Assembly (NCBI RefSeq): GCF_943193025.1
Contig: NZ_CALPCQ010000013.1
Span: forward strand, 1-55,592
Direction of reading: 5' to 3'
Length of the DNA stretch: 55,592 bases
Source: Lactobacillus agrestimuris
Lineage (GTDB): Bacteria; Bacillota; Bacilli; Lactobacillales; Lactobacillaceae
Each line of letters opens with the position of its first letter. Position 1 is the stretch's first letter. The translations under genes were made by a program, and so were the position numbers. The notes under the pieces are model-generated. The model had not been told where the DNA came from, searched no databases, and saw only the letters and a program-made list of their open reading frames with translations. Below, one piece after another: positions 22,587 to 32,188 of the stretch.

Positions 22587-23819
22587 ATGAGAAGAGTTGT
22601 AATCACAGGGATGGGAGCCATTTCTCCTAATGGAAATGGCCTTAAAAACTTTGTTAACAACAGTCTAGCCGGAAAAGTTGGTATCAAACCAATTAGCAAA
22701 TTCGATGCTAGCGAAACAGGTATTACTGTTGCTGGTGAAATCGATGACTTTGAGCCTACTGACTATATGGAGAAAAAAGAAGCTAGACGACTAGATCTAT
22801 TTTCACAATACGCAATTCAAACTGCCAGTGAAGCAATGGAAATGGCAGGAATTACTGAAGAAAATACTAATCCTGAAGATCTTGGAGTAATTTTTGGATC
22901 AGGCATTGGTGGTCTAACAACTATTCAAGATCAAGTAATCAGAATGCATGACAAAGGACCAAAGAGAGTTAAACCACTTTTTATTCCAATGGCAATTGCC
23001 AATATGGCGGCCGGCAATATTTCAATTCGTTTTAATGCCAAAAATATTTCTACTTCAATTGTTACTGCCTGTGCAACTGGAACTAATTCAATTGGAGAGG
23101 CATATCGTCAAATTAAAGAAGGTAGAGCCCAAGTTATGATTGCTGGTGGTTCTGAAGCAACTATTAACGAAACTGCAATTTCAGGTTTTGCGGCTCTTAC
23201 CGCTTTAACTAAAAATGAAGATCCAATGAATGCTTCAATGCCTTTTGACCAAAATCGTAATGGATTTGTGCTAGGTGAAGGCGCGGGTGCTATGATTCTT
23301 GAAGATTTAGAACATGCCCAAAAACGTGATGCAAAAATCTTAGGTGAAATCGTTGGCTATGGTACAACAAGTGATGCTTTTCATATTACTTCACCTGACC
23401 CTGAAGGTAATGGGGCAGCAAGAGCAATGAAACTTGCCATTGATGAAGCAGCTATTACACCAGAAAAAGTAGGCTATATTAATGCCCACGGAACTTCAAC
23501 TCATGCAAATGATGTTGGAGAAAGTCGTGCTATTAAAAAGATATTTGGAAAAGACAGCAGCGTCTTAGTTTCATCCACTAAAGGGATGACTGGACATTTG
23601 CTTGGAGCCGCCGGTGCAATTGAAGCGGTTTTAACTGTTGCATCACTTTCTCAGGGAAAGTTTCCTGCTAATATCGGCTGTAAAAATCAAGATCCAGAAT
23701 GTGAAATCAATCTAGTAACTAAAGAAAATCAAAATATTGATACTGACTATGCTATCTCAAATTCATTTGGATTTGGCGGTCATAATGCAGTTTTAGCATT
23801 TAAGAAATGGAGCGAATAA
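22587..23819 (+). CDS. fabF: 3-oxoacyl-ACP synthase II
   Basis: The 410-residue condensing enzyme shows the Cys-His-His triad: Cys in VTACATGTNSIGEA, His in NAHGTSTHANDVGE and His in TGHLLGAAGAIE. It elongates acyl-ACP chains and sets chain length with temperature. Start ATG follows AGGAGG. The 3' end carries the ribosome site of accB. Confidence 0.95.
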   Translation: MRRVVITGMGAISPNGNGLKNFVNNSLAGKVGIKPISKFDASETGITVAGEIDDFEPTDYMEKKEARRLDLFSQYAIQTASEAMEMAGITEENTNPEDLGVIFGSGIGGLTTIQDQVIRMHDKGPKRVKPLFIPMAIANMAAGNISIRFNAKNISTSIVTACATGTNSIGEAYRQIKEGRAQVMIAGGSEATINETAISGFAALTALTKNEDPMNASMPFDQNRNGFVLGEGAGAMILEDLEHAQKRDAKILGEIVGYGTTSDAFHITSPDPEGNGAARAMKLAIDEAAITPEKVGYINAHGTSTHANDVGESRAIKKIFGKDSSVLVSSTKGMTGHLLGAAGAIEAVLTVASLSQGKFPANIGCKNQDPECEINLVTKENQNIDTDYAISNSFGFGGHNAVLAFKKWSE

Positions 23820-23821
23820 TT

Positions 23822-24277
23822 TTGAAATTAGATAATATTCAAATGCTCATGAATCAATTCGAGGATTCAGATATTCGTGAATTACAAATTGATGATGGTG
23901 ACTTTCACCTCTATTTGAGTAAAAACAAGTCAAATACACAAAGTAAAACTACTTTAATTTCCAATAAAGAGACAGTGCCAGTTGAAAAGACTAAGGAAGT
24001 CTCAGAAGAAGAAGCAACTACACCAGTAAAAAATACTGATACAGCAGTTCCTGCTCCAATTGTTGGTATTGTCTATTTACAACCCAGGCCTGGTAAACCA
24101 ACTTATGTTGAAGTAGGTCAACATATTAATAAAGGAGACACTATCTGCATTATTGAAGCTATGAAGATGATGACTGAAGTAAAGTCACAAGTTTCAGGTA
24201 CAGTAACTCAAATTAATGTTGAAAATGAAGACTTAGTAGAAGTTGATCAACCACTAATTATGGTTAAGGAAGATTAA
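23822..24277 (+). CDS. accB: Biotin carboxyl carrier protein of acetyl-CoA carboxylase
   Basis: The 151-residue protein has a helical N-terminus, an acidic Thr/Glu linker and a C-terminal biotinyl domain with the biotin-Lys motif EAMKMM. TTG 23822 is preferred: GGAG (23809-23812) inside the end of fabF is 9 bp upstream. ATG 23807 would overlap that site and add an untypical MERII start. It carries CO2 between AccC and AccDA. Confidence 0.92.
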   Translation: MKLDNIQMLMNQFEDSDIRELQIDDGDFHLYLSKNKSNTQSKTTLISNKETVPVEKTKEVSEEEATTPVKNTDTAVPAPIVGIVYLQPRPGKPTYVEVGQHINKGDTICIIEAMKMMTEVKSQVSGTVTQINVENEDLVEVDQPLIMVKED

Positions 24278-24278
24278 T

Positions 24279-24710
24279 ATGACTAAGGAATTAGGAATTA
24301 AAGAAATTCAAAAGTTAATACCTCACCGCTATCCAATGCTGCTAATTGATCGAGTATTAGATTTGCAAGCTGGTAAAAGTGCAACAGCGATTCATAATGT
24401 CAGTTTTAATGAAGAAATCGTTCAGGCAAGCTCTGACAGCCAACCAGTTTTTCCAGCTCCTCTTATCGTAGAAGCAATGGCACAAACTGGTGCAGTAGCT
24501 CTTCTAAGTCAAAAAGAATTTGAAGGAAAAACCGCCTACTTTGGAGGTATCCAAGAAGCAGAATTTTTTGATCAAGCAATTCCCGGAGATCAAATGATTT
24601 TAAAAACTGAACTGACTAAGATAAAGAAAAATATTGGTATTGGAGTAGCTGAAGCAAGTATCAATGATAAAGTCATTGCCAAAGCAGAGTTAACTTTTAT
24701 GATAGGTTAG
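24279..24710 (+). CDS. fabZ: FabZ-family protein with altered active-site motif (second FabZ)
   Basis: The 143-residue hotdog protein has the FabZ frame: IPHRYPMLLIDRV at the start, Glu 65 in VEAMAQTGAVALLS and YFGGIQ later. The usual GHFPxxPVMPG segment reads ASSDSQPVFPAP (about 50-61), so the catalytic His is missing. It lies between accB and accC with a 1-bp gap to accB and is intact, so it is probably expressed. It may form mixed complexes with the first FabZ, have another role, or use a different residue. Confidence 0.8.
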   Translation: MTKELGIKEIQKLIPHRYPMLLIDRVLDLQAGKSATAIHNVSFNEEIVQASSDSQPVFPAPLIVEAMAQTGAVALLSQKEFEGKTAYFGGIQEAEFFDQAIPGDQMILKTELTKIKKNIGIGVAEASINDKVIAKAELTFMIG

Positions 24711-24719
24711 GTGATTGAG

Positions 24720-26105
24720 ATGTTTAAAAAAGTACTTATCGCAAATCGCGGAGAAATTGCTGTTCGCATCATTCGCTCTTTAAAAGAGATGGGAATCAAA
24801 ACAGTTGCCATTTATTCAACAGTTGATCGTGAAAGCTTACATGTCCAATTAGCAGATGAAGCGGTTTGCGTAGGTGGACCTCAACCTAGTGAATCATATT
24901 TAAATATTAAAAACATTCTTGCCGCAGCTGTTGGAACTGGAGCTGAAGCTATTCATCCTGGTTATGGCTTTTTATCTGAAAATGCGGAATTTGCAAAAAT
25001 GTGCACTGACTGCGGATTAACCTTTATTGGTCCAAAAGCTATTACTATTGACCAAATGGGCAATAAAGAACATGCTCGTCAAACTATGATTGCACATAAT
25101 GTTCCTGTTACTCCAGGAAGTAAAGATTTTATCACTTCAACCAAAGAAGCTAAAGAAATTGCCAAAAAAGTCGGTTATCCAGTTTTATTAAAGGCTGCTG
25201 CCGGCGGTGGTGGTAAAGGAATTCGCCAAGTAAATGAACCATCCCAAATGGAAGACGCCTTAAATTCTGCTCAAACTGAGGCCAAGAATGATTTTGGCGA
25301 TGACCGTATGTATCTTGAAAAGGTCATGCGAAATGTAAAGCATATCGAAGTTCAGATTTTTCGTGATCGATTTGGAAACACTGTCTACTTCCCCGAAAGA
25401 GATTGTTCTCTTCAAAGAAATAAACAAAAAGTCTTGGAAGAGAGTGTCTGCGAATTAATTACTGAAAAGGAACGAAAGAAATTAGGTCAAATTGCCATTA
25501 ATGCAGCAAATGCGGCCGAATACCTTAACACTGGTACTATTGAGTTTCTAATGGATCAAGATCACAACTTTTACTTCATGGAAATGAATACTAGGATTCA
25601 AGTTGAACATACGGTAACAGAAATGGTTAGTGGAGTAGATTTAGTTAAGGCTCAAATCATTGTTGCCGCTGGAGGAAAATTACCATTTAAGCAAGAGGAT
25701 TTAGCCGCTAAAGGGCACGCAATTGAATGTAGAATCAACGCTGAAGATGCACTAAATAAGTTTATGCCTTCAATTGGAAATATTGATTATTTATACCTTC
25801 CGGTTGGAAATCCTGGAATGAGAATTGACTCTGCCTTATACCAAGGTGAAAAGATTTCACCATTTTACGATTCAATGATTGCAAAAGTCGTTGCCTTTGG
25901 TAAGACTCGCTCTGAAGCTATTGCCAAGATGAAACGACTTTTGCAAGAAATGATTATTCGCGGAATTACTACTAACCAAGAATTTCATCTAGCAATTTTA
26001 GAAGATCCAACCTTTATTAAAGGTAATTTTACTAATACTTATCTTGAGCAATCATTCTTACCAAACTGGAAGGAGACTATAAAAGATGAAGTTGTTTCAG
26101 CATAA
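24720..26105 (+). CDS. accC: Biotin carboxylase subunit of acetyl-CoA carboxylase
   Basis: The 461-residue ATP-grasp enzyme has KVLIANRGEIAVRIIRS, GYGFLSENAEFA, the ATP loop AAAGGGGKGIRQV and MEMNTRIQVEHTVTE. It carboxylates the biotin on AccB. ATG 24720 is preferred with AGGTGAT upstream; GTG 24711 directly follows the fabZ stop and is the alternative. Its 3' end overlaps accD by 20 bp. Confidence 0.95.
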   Translation: MFKKVLIANRGEIAVRIIRSLKEMGIKTVAIYSTVDRESLHVQLADEAVCVGGPQPSESYLNIKNILAAAVGTGAEAIHPGYGFLSENAEFAKMCTDCGLTFIGPKAITIDQMGNKEHARQTMIAHNVPVTPGSKDFITSTKEAKEIAKKVGYPVLLKAAAGGGGKGIRQVNEPSQMEDALNSAQTEAKNDFGDDRMYLEKVMRNVKHIEVQIFRDRFGNTVYFPERDCSLQRNKQKVLEESVCELITEKERKKLGQIAINAANAAEYLNTGTIEFLMDQDHNFYFMEMNTRIQVEHTVTEMVSGVDLVKAQIIVAAGGKLPFKQEDLAAKGHAIECRINAEDALNKFMPSIGNIDYLYLPVGNPGMRIDSALYQGEKISPFYDSMIAKVVAFGKTRSEAIAKMKRLLQEMIIRGITTNQEFHLAILEDPTFIKGNFTNTYLEQSFLPNWKETIKDEVVSA

Positions 26106-26934
26106 AAATACTTTAACTGAAAACCATATAAAAGCAGACAAAGCAGCTGACGACAAAGTTCCCGACGGTTTGATTAAACGTTGTCCTAAGTGCGGAGAAG
26201 AAATTTTTGCTGACAAATTAGATGAGTATGCAATCTGTCCTTCATGTGATTATGGTTTTAGAATTTCGGCCAAAAAACGACTTACTTGGTTAGTCGATAA
26301 CTTAGATGAGTGGGATGCTGAAATTTGTCCTTCTAATCCTCTAGACTTTCCTAATTACGAAGAAAAAATTCAAAAGGCTCAAAAGATTAGTGGAATCAAT
26401 GAATCAGTTTTAACTGGACTAGCTACAATCGCTAATATCAAATTTGCCTTAGGTATCATGGATCCAAACTTCATTATGGGATCTTTAGGTCAAATGACAG
26501 GTGAAAAGTTAACCCGTTTGTTCGAAAGAGCCACTGAGCAACACTTACCAGTTGTTTTATTCACTGCTTCTGGCGGTGCTCGAATGCAAGAAGGAATTTG
26601 TTCCTTAGTACAAATGGCAAAAGTTTCAAATAGTGTTGCCCGTCACAACCAAGCAGGTTTACTTTATATCACTGTTTTAACTGATCCGACAACTGGTGGT
26701 GTTACTGCTAGTTTTGCAAGCCAAGCTGATATTACTTTGGCCGAACCACATGCAATGGTTGGTTTTGCGGGAAGACGAGTGATTGAACAAACAATTCATG
26801 AAAAAATTCGTCCAGACTTACAAGATGCCGAAAATGTTTTAAAACATGGTTTTATCGATCAAATTATAAAAAGACAGGATGAAAAAGCTACTTTGACTTG
26901 GCTATTAAGAAACGGTGGTGAATATCATGAATAA
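26086..26934 (+). CDS. accD: Acetyl-CoA carboxylase carboxyltransferase beta subunit
   Basis: The 282-residue protein has the N-terminal zinc ribbon C-x2-C-x15-C-x2-C (RCPKCGEE, ICPSCDYGF) and the carboxyltransferase core (SGGARMQEG, LTDPTTGGVTASFA, GFAGRRVIEQT). With AccA it transfers the carboxyl group from biotin to acetyl-CoA. It overlaps accC by 20 bp and accA by 8 bp, so subunit output is coupled. Confidence 0.95.
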   Translation: MKLFQHKNTLTENHIKADKAADDKVPDGLIKRCPKCGEEIFADKLDEYAICPSCDYGFRISAKKRLTWLVDNLDEWDAEICPSNPLDFPNYEEKIQKAQKISGINESVLTGLATIANIKFALGIMDPNFIMGSLGQMTGEKLTRLFERATEQHLPVVLFTASGGARMQEGICSLVQMAKVSNSVARHNQAGLLYITVLTDPTTGGVTASFASQADITLAEPHAMVGFAGRRVIEQTIHEKIRPDLQDAENVLKHGFIDQIIKRQDEKATLTWLLRNGGEYHE

Positions 26935-27697
26935 ATCAGCAATGGAAGTTGTTAGGGCAGCCAGATCTGAAAAGCATATCACTGGTCATGAAATTCGTAA
27001 GGTCCTTTTTCCTGATTTTTTCGAGTTACACGGCGACAGATTAAGTGGAGACGATCCAGCTATTGTCGGTGGAATTGCAACTTTTCACGGAAAAGCAGTC
27101 ACAGTTATTACTACTAGTCGCGGTCACGGCATTAAAGAAAGAATGGAAAAGCATTTTGGCCAACCTGAACCAAGTGGCTACCGCAAAGCTCTTAGATTAA
27201 TCAAGAATGCAGCCAAGTTTCATCGTCCAGTTCTACTCTTTGTTGATACAGCAGGGGCATATCCTGGCAAAAGTGCCGAAGAAAATGGACAAGGACAGGC
27301 AATTGCTCAAAATCTTTTAGAAATTGGGCAAGTAAAAACCCCGGTAATCACGGTTATGTATGGTGAAGGTGGATCTGGTGGTGCTCTTGCTTTAGCCTGC
27401 GGTGATGAAGTTTGGATGATGGAAGATAGCATTTTTTCAGTACTTTCACCAGAAGGATTTTCTTCAATTCTTTGGAAAGACTCCAGTAAAGTCGAAAAAG
27501 CCGCAGAAATGATGAAACTTACTCCAAATGATTTACTTGAGTTAAAGATCATTGAAGGTATTATTGATGAGCCAAATGATCACACCACAGTTCTTAAGAA
27601 TATTGATCAGGTTTTGACAACAGAATTGGCCAAATTGCAGCAGCTTTCTGATGATGAACTAATTCAAAGACGCTATAACAGATTTAGAAAATTTTAG
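26927..27697 (+). CDS. accA: Acetyl-CoA carboxylase carboxyltransferase alpha subunit
   Basis: The 256-residue protein carries DFFELHGDRLSGDDPAIVGG, PGKSAEENGQGQAIA and GEGGSGGALALACGDEVWM, all AccA hallmarks. It is shorter than the E. coli subunit at the N-terminus, as usual in lactic acid bacteria. ATG 26927, within the accD end and after GGTGGTGA, is preferred over the upstream GTG 26915. FabI follows after 8 bp. Confidence 0.94.
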   Translation: MNKSAMEVVRAARSEKHITGHEIRKVLFPDFFELHGDRLSGDDPAIVGGIATFHGKAVTVITTSRGHGIKERMEKHFGQPEPSGYRKALRLIKNAAKFHRPVLLFVDTAGAYPGKSAEENGQGQAIAQNLLEIGQVKTPVITVMYGEGGSGGALALACGDEVWMMEDSIFSVLSPEGFSSILWKDSSKVEKAAEMMKLTPNDLLELKIIEGIIDEPNDHTTVLKNIDQVLTTELAKLQQLSDDELIQRRYNRFRKF

Positions 27698-27705
27698 GTG
27701 AAAAT

Positions 27706-28464
27706 ATGAACGGTTTTTTAGATGGTAAAAAAATACTCGTAATGGGTGTTGCTAATAATAAATCTATCGCTTGGGGATGTGCTCAAGCAATGGAAAAACA
27801 AGGTGCGGAAATAATTTATACATATCAAAATGAACGCTTGAAGAAATTCATTTCAAAATTAGTTGATGATGAGAATCGCTTAATCGAATGTGATGTTGCA
27901 AGTGATGAAAGTATTTCTCAAGCATTTTCAAAGGTTGAAGATCGTTTTGGAAAAATTGATGGAATTGTTCATGCAATTGCTTTTGCAAAAAAAGAAGAAC
28001 TTGGCGGCTCCATTCTTAACTCTACACGAGAAGGATATAATCAAGCTTTAGATATTTCTTCATATTCACTTTTAGCAGTCGCTAAAGCCGGACAAAAAAT
28101 ATTAAACACACCTTCTAGCATAGTTACCCTTACTTATATGGGAAGCAGTCGAGCACTTCCTAACTACAACACTATGGGAATCGCAAAAGCTGCATTGGAA
28201 TCTGGAATGCGTTATTTAGCTAGAGACATGGGTGAAGAAGGGACCCGAGTTAATGCAATCTCAGCTGGAGCCATGAGAACTTTAGCTGTTTCAGGTATTA
28301 AGGGCCACAGTGATTTAATCAAGATATCTCAAAGTGAAACTGTTGATGGTGTTAATGTAACCCAAGAAGAAGTGGGTAATACCTGTGCCTTCTTAATGAG
28401 TGATTTGGCCACCGGAATTACTGGAGATGTAATCTATGTTGATAAAGGTGTCCACCTTAGATAA
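27706..28464 (+). CDS. fabI: Enoyl-ACP reductase
   Basis: This 252-residue SDR-type enoyl reductase has GVANNKSIAWG near the start, HAIAFAKKEEL and the Y-x6-K pair in YNTMGIAKAALE. FabI performs the last, committing step of each cycle and is the triclosan target class. AGGTGA lies 5 bp before the ATG. The last 29 bases overlap birA. Confidence 0.94.
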   Translation: MNGFLDGKKILVMGVANNKSIAWGCAQAMEKQGAEIIYTYQNERLKKFISKLVDDENRLIECDVASDESISQAFSKVEDRFGKIDGIVHAIAFAKKEELGGSILNSTREGYNQALDISSYSLLAVAKAGQKILNTPSSIVTLTYMGSSRALPNYNTMGIAKAALESGMRYLARDMGEEGTRVNAISAGAMRTLAVSGIKGHSDLIKISQSETVDGVNVTQEEVGNTCAFLMSDLATGITGDVIYVDKGVHLR

Positions 28465-29173
28465 TATAAAAGTTTTTCATTATGATCTTGTGACCTCTAC
28501 TCAAGATTTAGCAAAAGATTATTTAGAAAAGAATTATGTTCCGGCCGTTTTTATTGCTGATGCTCAATCATCAGGTTACGGTAAGCAGGGCAGGAAATTC
28601 TACTCACCTAAAGATACAGGAATATACTTCAGTCTCACTATTCCTAACTTTACTTATGAAGTAAAACAAATTAGTCTCTTAACTCCTTATGTTGCTTTGA
28701 ATTTGGTTAAAGCACTTGAAAAGTTCTTTCCTTCGATCAATTTTAAAATCAAGTGGGTTAACGATATTTATATTGCTAATCAAAAAATAGCAGGTATTTT
28801 AACAGAATTTTATAATGGTGGCTTGATTATTGGTGTTGGAATAAATATTAATACGACTAGTTTTCCCTCCGATTTACAAAAAACTGCTACCAGTATTACT
28901 GACGATAGTTTTAATAAAGAAAAAATCAGTTCTAGTCTCATTAATGCAACTTCTTATGCAGTTAAAAATTACAATAAAGATAATTTCCTTGATAACTACC
29001 GAGCATACTCCAACATTTTAAATCAAAAAATCAAATTTAAGGCTGGTAATAAACTGTACTGCGGACGTGCTCTTGAAATAAACGATCAGGGGCAGTTAAT
29101 CGTTATGGATGATTCAGATCATAAAAAACTTACTTTTAGCAGCGGAGAAATTACAAAAATAATCTTAAATTAA
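28436..29173 (+). CDS. birA: Biotin-[acetyl-CoA carboxylase] ligase, group I
   Basis: The 245-residue ligase attaches biotin to AccB. It has the biotinyl-AMP loop GYGKQGRKFYS, KWVNDIYIANQKIAGIL and GVGINI. It lacks the N-terminal helix-turn-helix of regulatory BirA, so it should be an enzyme only. ATG 28436 lies inside the end of fabI with GGAG 9 bp upstream; GTG 28448 is an alternative. It closes the fab/acc cluster. Confidence 0.9.
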   Translation: MLIKVSTLDNIKVFHYDLVTSTQDLAKDYLEKNYVPAVFIADAQSSGYGKQGRKFYSPKDTGIYFSLTIPNFTYEVKQISLLTPYVALNLVKALEKFFPSINFKIKWVNDIYIANQKIAGILTEFYNGGLIIGVGININTTSFPSDLQKTATSITDDSFNKEKISSSLINATSYAVKNYNKDNFLDNYRAYSNILNQKIKFKAGNKLYCGRALEINDQGQLIVMDDSDHKKLTFSSGEITKIILN

Positions 29174-29175
29174 AT

Positions 29176-29211
29176 AAACGGATTAACTTCAAGAACAGTT
29201 AATCCGTTTTT
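29176..29211 (+). terminator. Terminator of the fab/acc cluster
   Basis: AAACGGATTAAC pairs with GTTAATCCGTTT around a 10-base loop, then a T run. Confidence 0.9.
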
Positions 29212-29252
29212 GCTATCTTGCAAAATTATTCCACACAAGTTTTAATAAACAT

Positions 29253-31031
29253 ATGATGAATCCACAAAAAATTTTAAAACAAACATTTGGATATAGTGAC
29301 TTTCGACCTGGTCAAAAAGAAGTAATTGATCGAGTTCTAAAGGGTGAAAACGTTCTTGGAGTAATGCCTACAGGCGCTGGTAAATCGATCTGTTATCAGA
29401 TTCCAGCATTAATGAATCCTGGACTTACTTTAGTCATTTCACCTTTAATTTCCTTAATGAAAGACCAAATCGACTCACTAAATCAAAACGGAATCCATGC
29501 GGCCGCTCTAAACTCTACGACTCCTCAAGAAGAGGTTAATCCAATCTTGCGTAAGGCATACGAAGGTGAAATCAAGCTGCTTTACATGACTCCAGAGCGT
29601 CTTGCAATGGATTATTTCCGTTATCAGCTTAACTTTATCGATGTTGACTTAGTTGCAGTTGATGAGGCTCACTGCATTTCTCAATGGGGTCATGACTTTC
29701 GACCAGCCTATCGCGAAATCTATGCTGGAATTAAATCCTTAAAGAGTAAACCAAATATCTTAGCACTTACAGCCACAGCAACACCCGCAGTTCAAAAGGA
29801 TATTGCTGAACAGCTTAACATTCCCGAAAGTAACTTCATTATTACTTCCTTCACTCGTCCCAATTTAAGCTTTCAGGTAGTTAATTCACCAAAAGATACG
29901 GATCTTTATATTTATGATTATATTAAGAGTCACGGTGATGAAGCAGGAATTGTCTATACTAATACTCGTAAAAAGGTAGAAGAAATTACTAACTATTTGA
30001 GAAAAAAGGGAATCTCGGTGGCTTCTTATCATGGCGGAATGGACAGTCAAACTCGTGAAAAAGTGCAAGATGACTTTCAATATGACCGCATTCAAATTAT
30101 TGTTGCTACCAATGCCTTTGGGATGGGGATCGATAAAAGTAACGTTAGATTTGTAATCCATGCTAACAGTGCAAAAAATATTGAATCTTATTACCAAGAA
30201 GCGGGGCGTGCCGGAAGAGATGGCGCACCTTGCGAGGCCCTACTAATTTACAAACCAGGTGACTTAAGAACGTATCGCTGGTTTATTGAACAATCTGATA
30301 TGGATAATCAGTATCGAAAAATTCAGTTTACTAAGCTTGCGGCCATTACTCAATATGCCAACACTACTAAATGCTTACAACAATTTATCGTTCAGTACTT
30401 TGGTCAAGACTGTGAACCATGCGGTAAGTGTTCTAATTGCACTGATAAACGAGAAGAGATTGATATTACTGAAGATGCCAAAAAAGTTATCTCTATGGTT
30501 TATGAATTTGACGGTAGATTTGGTAAAAGTATTGTCGCCCAAGCAGTTACTGGTTCTAAAAATAAGAGAATGGAAGAAATCAATGCTTCTAATCTTGATC
30601 ATTACGGCAGTTTAAAAATGCGCCAAAATGAAGCCCTTAGTTTAATTAACTATTTAATTGCTAATGACTATTTAGAATTAGCTGGGGATGAATATCCAAT
30701 TGTTCATGCAACTAATAATGGTTGGGATTTACTCGATGGTAAGAAAAAAGTCTTTCGAAAACAAGAAGTTAAGCCGATTAAAGCTAAAACTAATCTTGAA
30801 CAAAATACTGGTTTATTTGAAGCACTCAAAGATAAGCGGCTAGAATTGGCCAAAGAACAACATGTTCCGGCCTTTATGATTTTTTCAGACCGCTCACTCT
30901 ATGATATGGTTCGTTTAAAACCAAAAACCGAAAGCGAATTTCTAGAGGTCAGCGGAGTAGGTCAAGCTAAGATGAAACGTTATGGTCAAGAAATGTTGGC
31001 GATCATTTCGGAATATAAGGAGCAGCAATAA
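29253..31031 (+). CDS. recQ: RecQ ATP-dependent DNA helicase
   Basis: The 592-residue protein has Walker A MPTGAGKS (about 38-45), DEAHCISQWGHDFR, motif III TATATP, motif VI QEAGRAGRDG, the RQC zinc cysteines (DCEPCGKCSNC) and a C-terminal HRDC region (LYDMVRLKPKTESEFLEVSG). RecQ unwinds DNA in repair and fork restart. ATG 29253 and ATG 29256 are adjacent; no strong ribosome site is seen. Confidence 0.95.
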   Translation: MMNPQKILKQTFGYSDFRPGQKEVIDRVLKGENVLGVMPTGAGKSICYQIPALMNPGLTLVISPLISLMKDQIDSLNQNGIHAAALNSTTPQEEVNPILRKAYEGEIKLLYMTPERLAMDYFRYQLNFIDVDLVAVDEAHCISQWGHDFRPAYREIYAGIKSLKSKPNILALTATATPAVQKDIAEQLNIPESNFIITSFTRPNLSFQVVNSPKDTDLYIYDYIKSHGDEAGIVYTNTRKKVEEITNYLRKKGISVASYHGGMDSQTREKVQDDFQYDRIQIIVATNAFGMGIDKSNVRFVIHANSAKNIESYYQEAGRAGRDGAPCEALLIYKPGDLRTYRWFIEQSDMDNQYRKIQFTKLAAITQYANTTKCLQQFIVQYFGQDCEPCGKCSNCTDKREEIDITEDAKKVISMVYEFDGRFGKSIVAQAVTGSKNKRMEEINASNLDHYGSLKMRQNEALSLINYLIANDYLELAGDEYPIVHATNNGWDLLDGKKKVFRKQEVKPIKAKTNLEQNTGLFEALKDKRLELAKEQHVPAFMIFSDRSLYDMVRLKPKTESEFLEVSGVGQAKMKRYGQEMLAIISEYKEQQ

Positions 31032-31098
31032 TTTACTTAATAGTGTATACTTATATAATGATAGCGTTTACGTATGTGATATAAAAAAAGGAGGCCCT

Positions 31099-32076
31099 AT
31101 GAAGTTATTAATTGCTGGTTCAGGTTTTATTGTTGAAGATTGGTTACCAATTGCTAAAGATTTACCCGAAATTACTTTATCAGGAATTGTAAGTACTAAA
31201 AGAAGCCAGGAAAAGGCTGAAGGTATGGCTAAAAAGTTTGGCATTAGTAAAGTATTTACCGACTATGATCAAGCCCTAAAAGAAAGTGAAGCAGACACTG
31301 TCTATGTGGCTGTTCCTAACTTTCTTCATTATGAATTTAGTAAAAAGGCTTTACTTGCAGGTAAGAATGTCATTTGTGAAAAGCCATTTACTGTTAAATA
31401 CGCTGAATTTAAAGAATTAAAGAAATTGGCCCTAGAAAAGAAGTTAGTGCTATTAGAAGCAATCACTAATCAATATTTGACCAATTATCAAGAAATAAAG
31501 GACAAGCTTGATGATCTTGGCCCGATTAAAATTGTTTCAATGAATTATTCCCAATATTCTCACCGTTATGATGCTTTTAAACGTGGTGAAATTCAACCTG
31601 TTTTTGATCCTAAAAAAGGCGGTGGAGCCTTAATGGATCTAAACATCTACAACATTCACTTTATTGTCGGTCTGTTTGGTATGCCAAAAGAAGTTCATTA
31701 CTTGGCCAATATCCAACGCGGAGTTGATACTTCAGGTATCTTAACTTTAGATTATGGCGATTTTAAGGCCGTCGCAATCGCTGCTAAAGACGTTGGTGCT
31801 CCAATTACTTCATTGATTGAAGGCGAGAAGATGTCATTAGTAGTTAACGGTGCACCTAATGTGTTAGACTCATTTGATCTTTTCCATAATTCAGAAAAGC
31901 TTGACCACTTCGATAAGAAGGTTCACTCACACCGTATGTATGAAGAGTTTGCCAAGTTCAGTAAGATTATCGCTGAAAACGATTTTGACGCTGTTAAGGC
32001 AGCATTAGATCATAGTGATGAAGTAATGCAAGTCTTACAAGCTGCTTGTGATGATGCGGGACTTGAATTAGAATAA
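31099..32076 (+). CDS. Gfo/Idh/MocA-family NAD(P)-dependent oxidoreductase
   Basis: The 325-residue protein has a Rossmann start (LLIAGSGFIVEDWLP), the family signature NVICEKPFTVKY with the EKP Lys, and a C-terminal substrate domain with GGGALMDLNIYNIHF. Family members oxidise or reduce sugars and related polyols; the substrate is not evident. ATG 31099 follows a strong AAAGGAGG. It has its own terminator. Confidence 0.88.
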   Translation: MKLLIAGSGFIVEDWLPIAKDLPEITLSGIVSTKRSQEKAEGMAKKFGISKVFTDYDQALKESEADTVYVAVPNFLHYEFSKKALLAGKNVICEKPFTVKYAEFKELKKLALEKKLVLLEAITNQYLTNYQEIKDKLDDLGPIKIVSMNYSQYSHRYDAFKRGEIQPVFDPKKGGGALMDLNIYNIHFIVGLFGMPKEVHYLANIQRGVDTSGILTLDYGDFKAVAIAAKDVGAPITSLIEGEKMSLVVNGAPNVLDSFDLFHNSEKLDHFDKKVHSHRMYEEFAKFSKIIAENDFDAVKAALDHSDEVMQVLQAACDDAGLELE

Positions 32077-32097
32077 TGAAAACAATCTCTTTTAATT

Positions 32098-32129
32098 AAA
32101 GCAAGGATTTATTTAAGTCCTTGCTTTTT
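32098..32129 (+). terminator. Rho-independent terminator
   Basis: AAAGCAAGGA pairs with TCCTTGCTTT around a 10-base loop and ends in T5. Confidence 0.85.
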
Positions 32130-32188
32130 CTTGATATGATATAGAAAACACTTTTTATTATTTATATTTAAAGGAATTGACAAAAATA

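Noticed and set aside
29886..30197. Minus-strand frames inside recQ, the fab genes and the DXS-like gene
   Set aside because: Shadows of strongly supported genes on the other strand; no ribosome sites or domain features.
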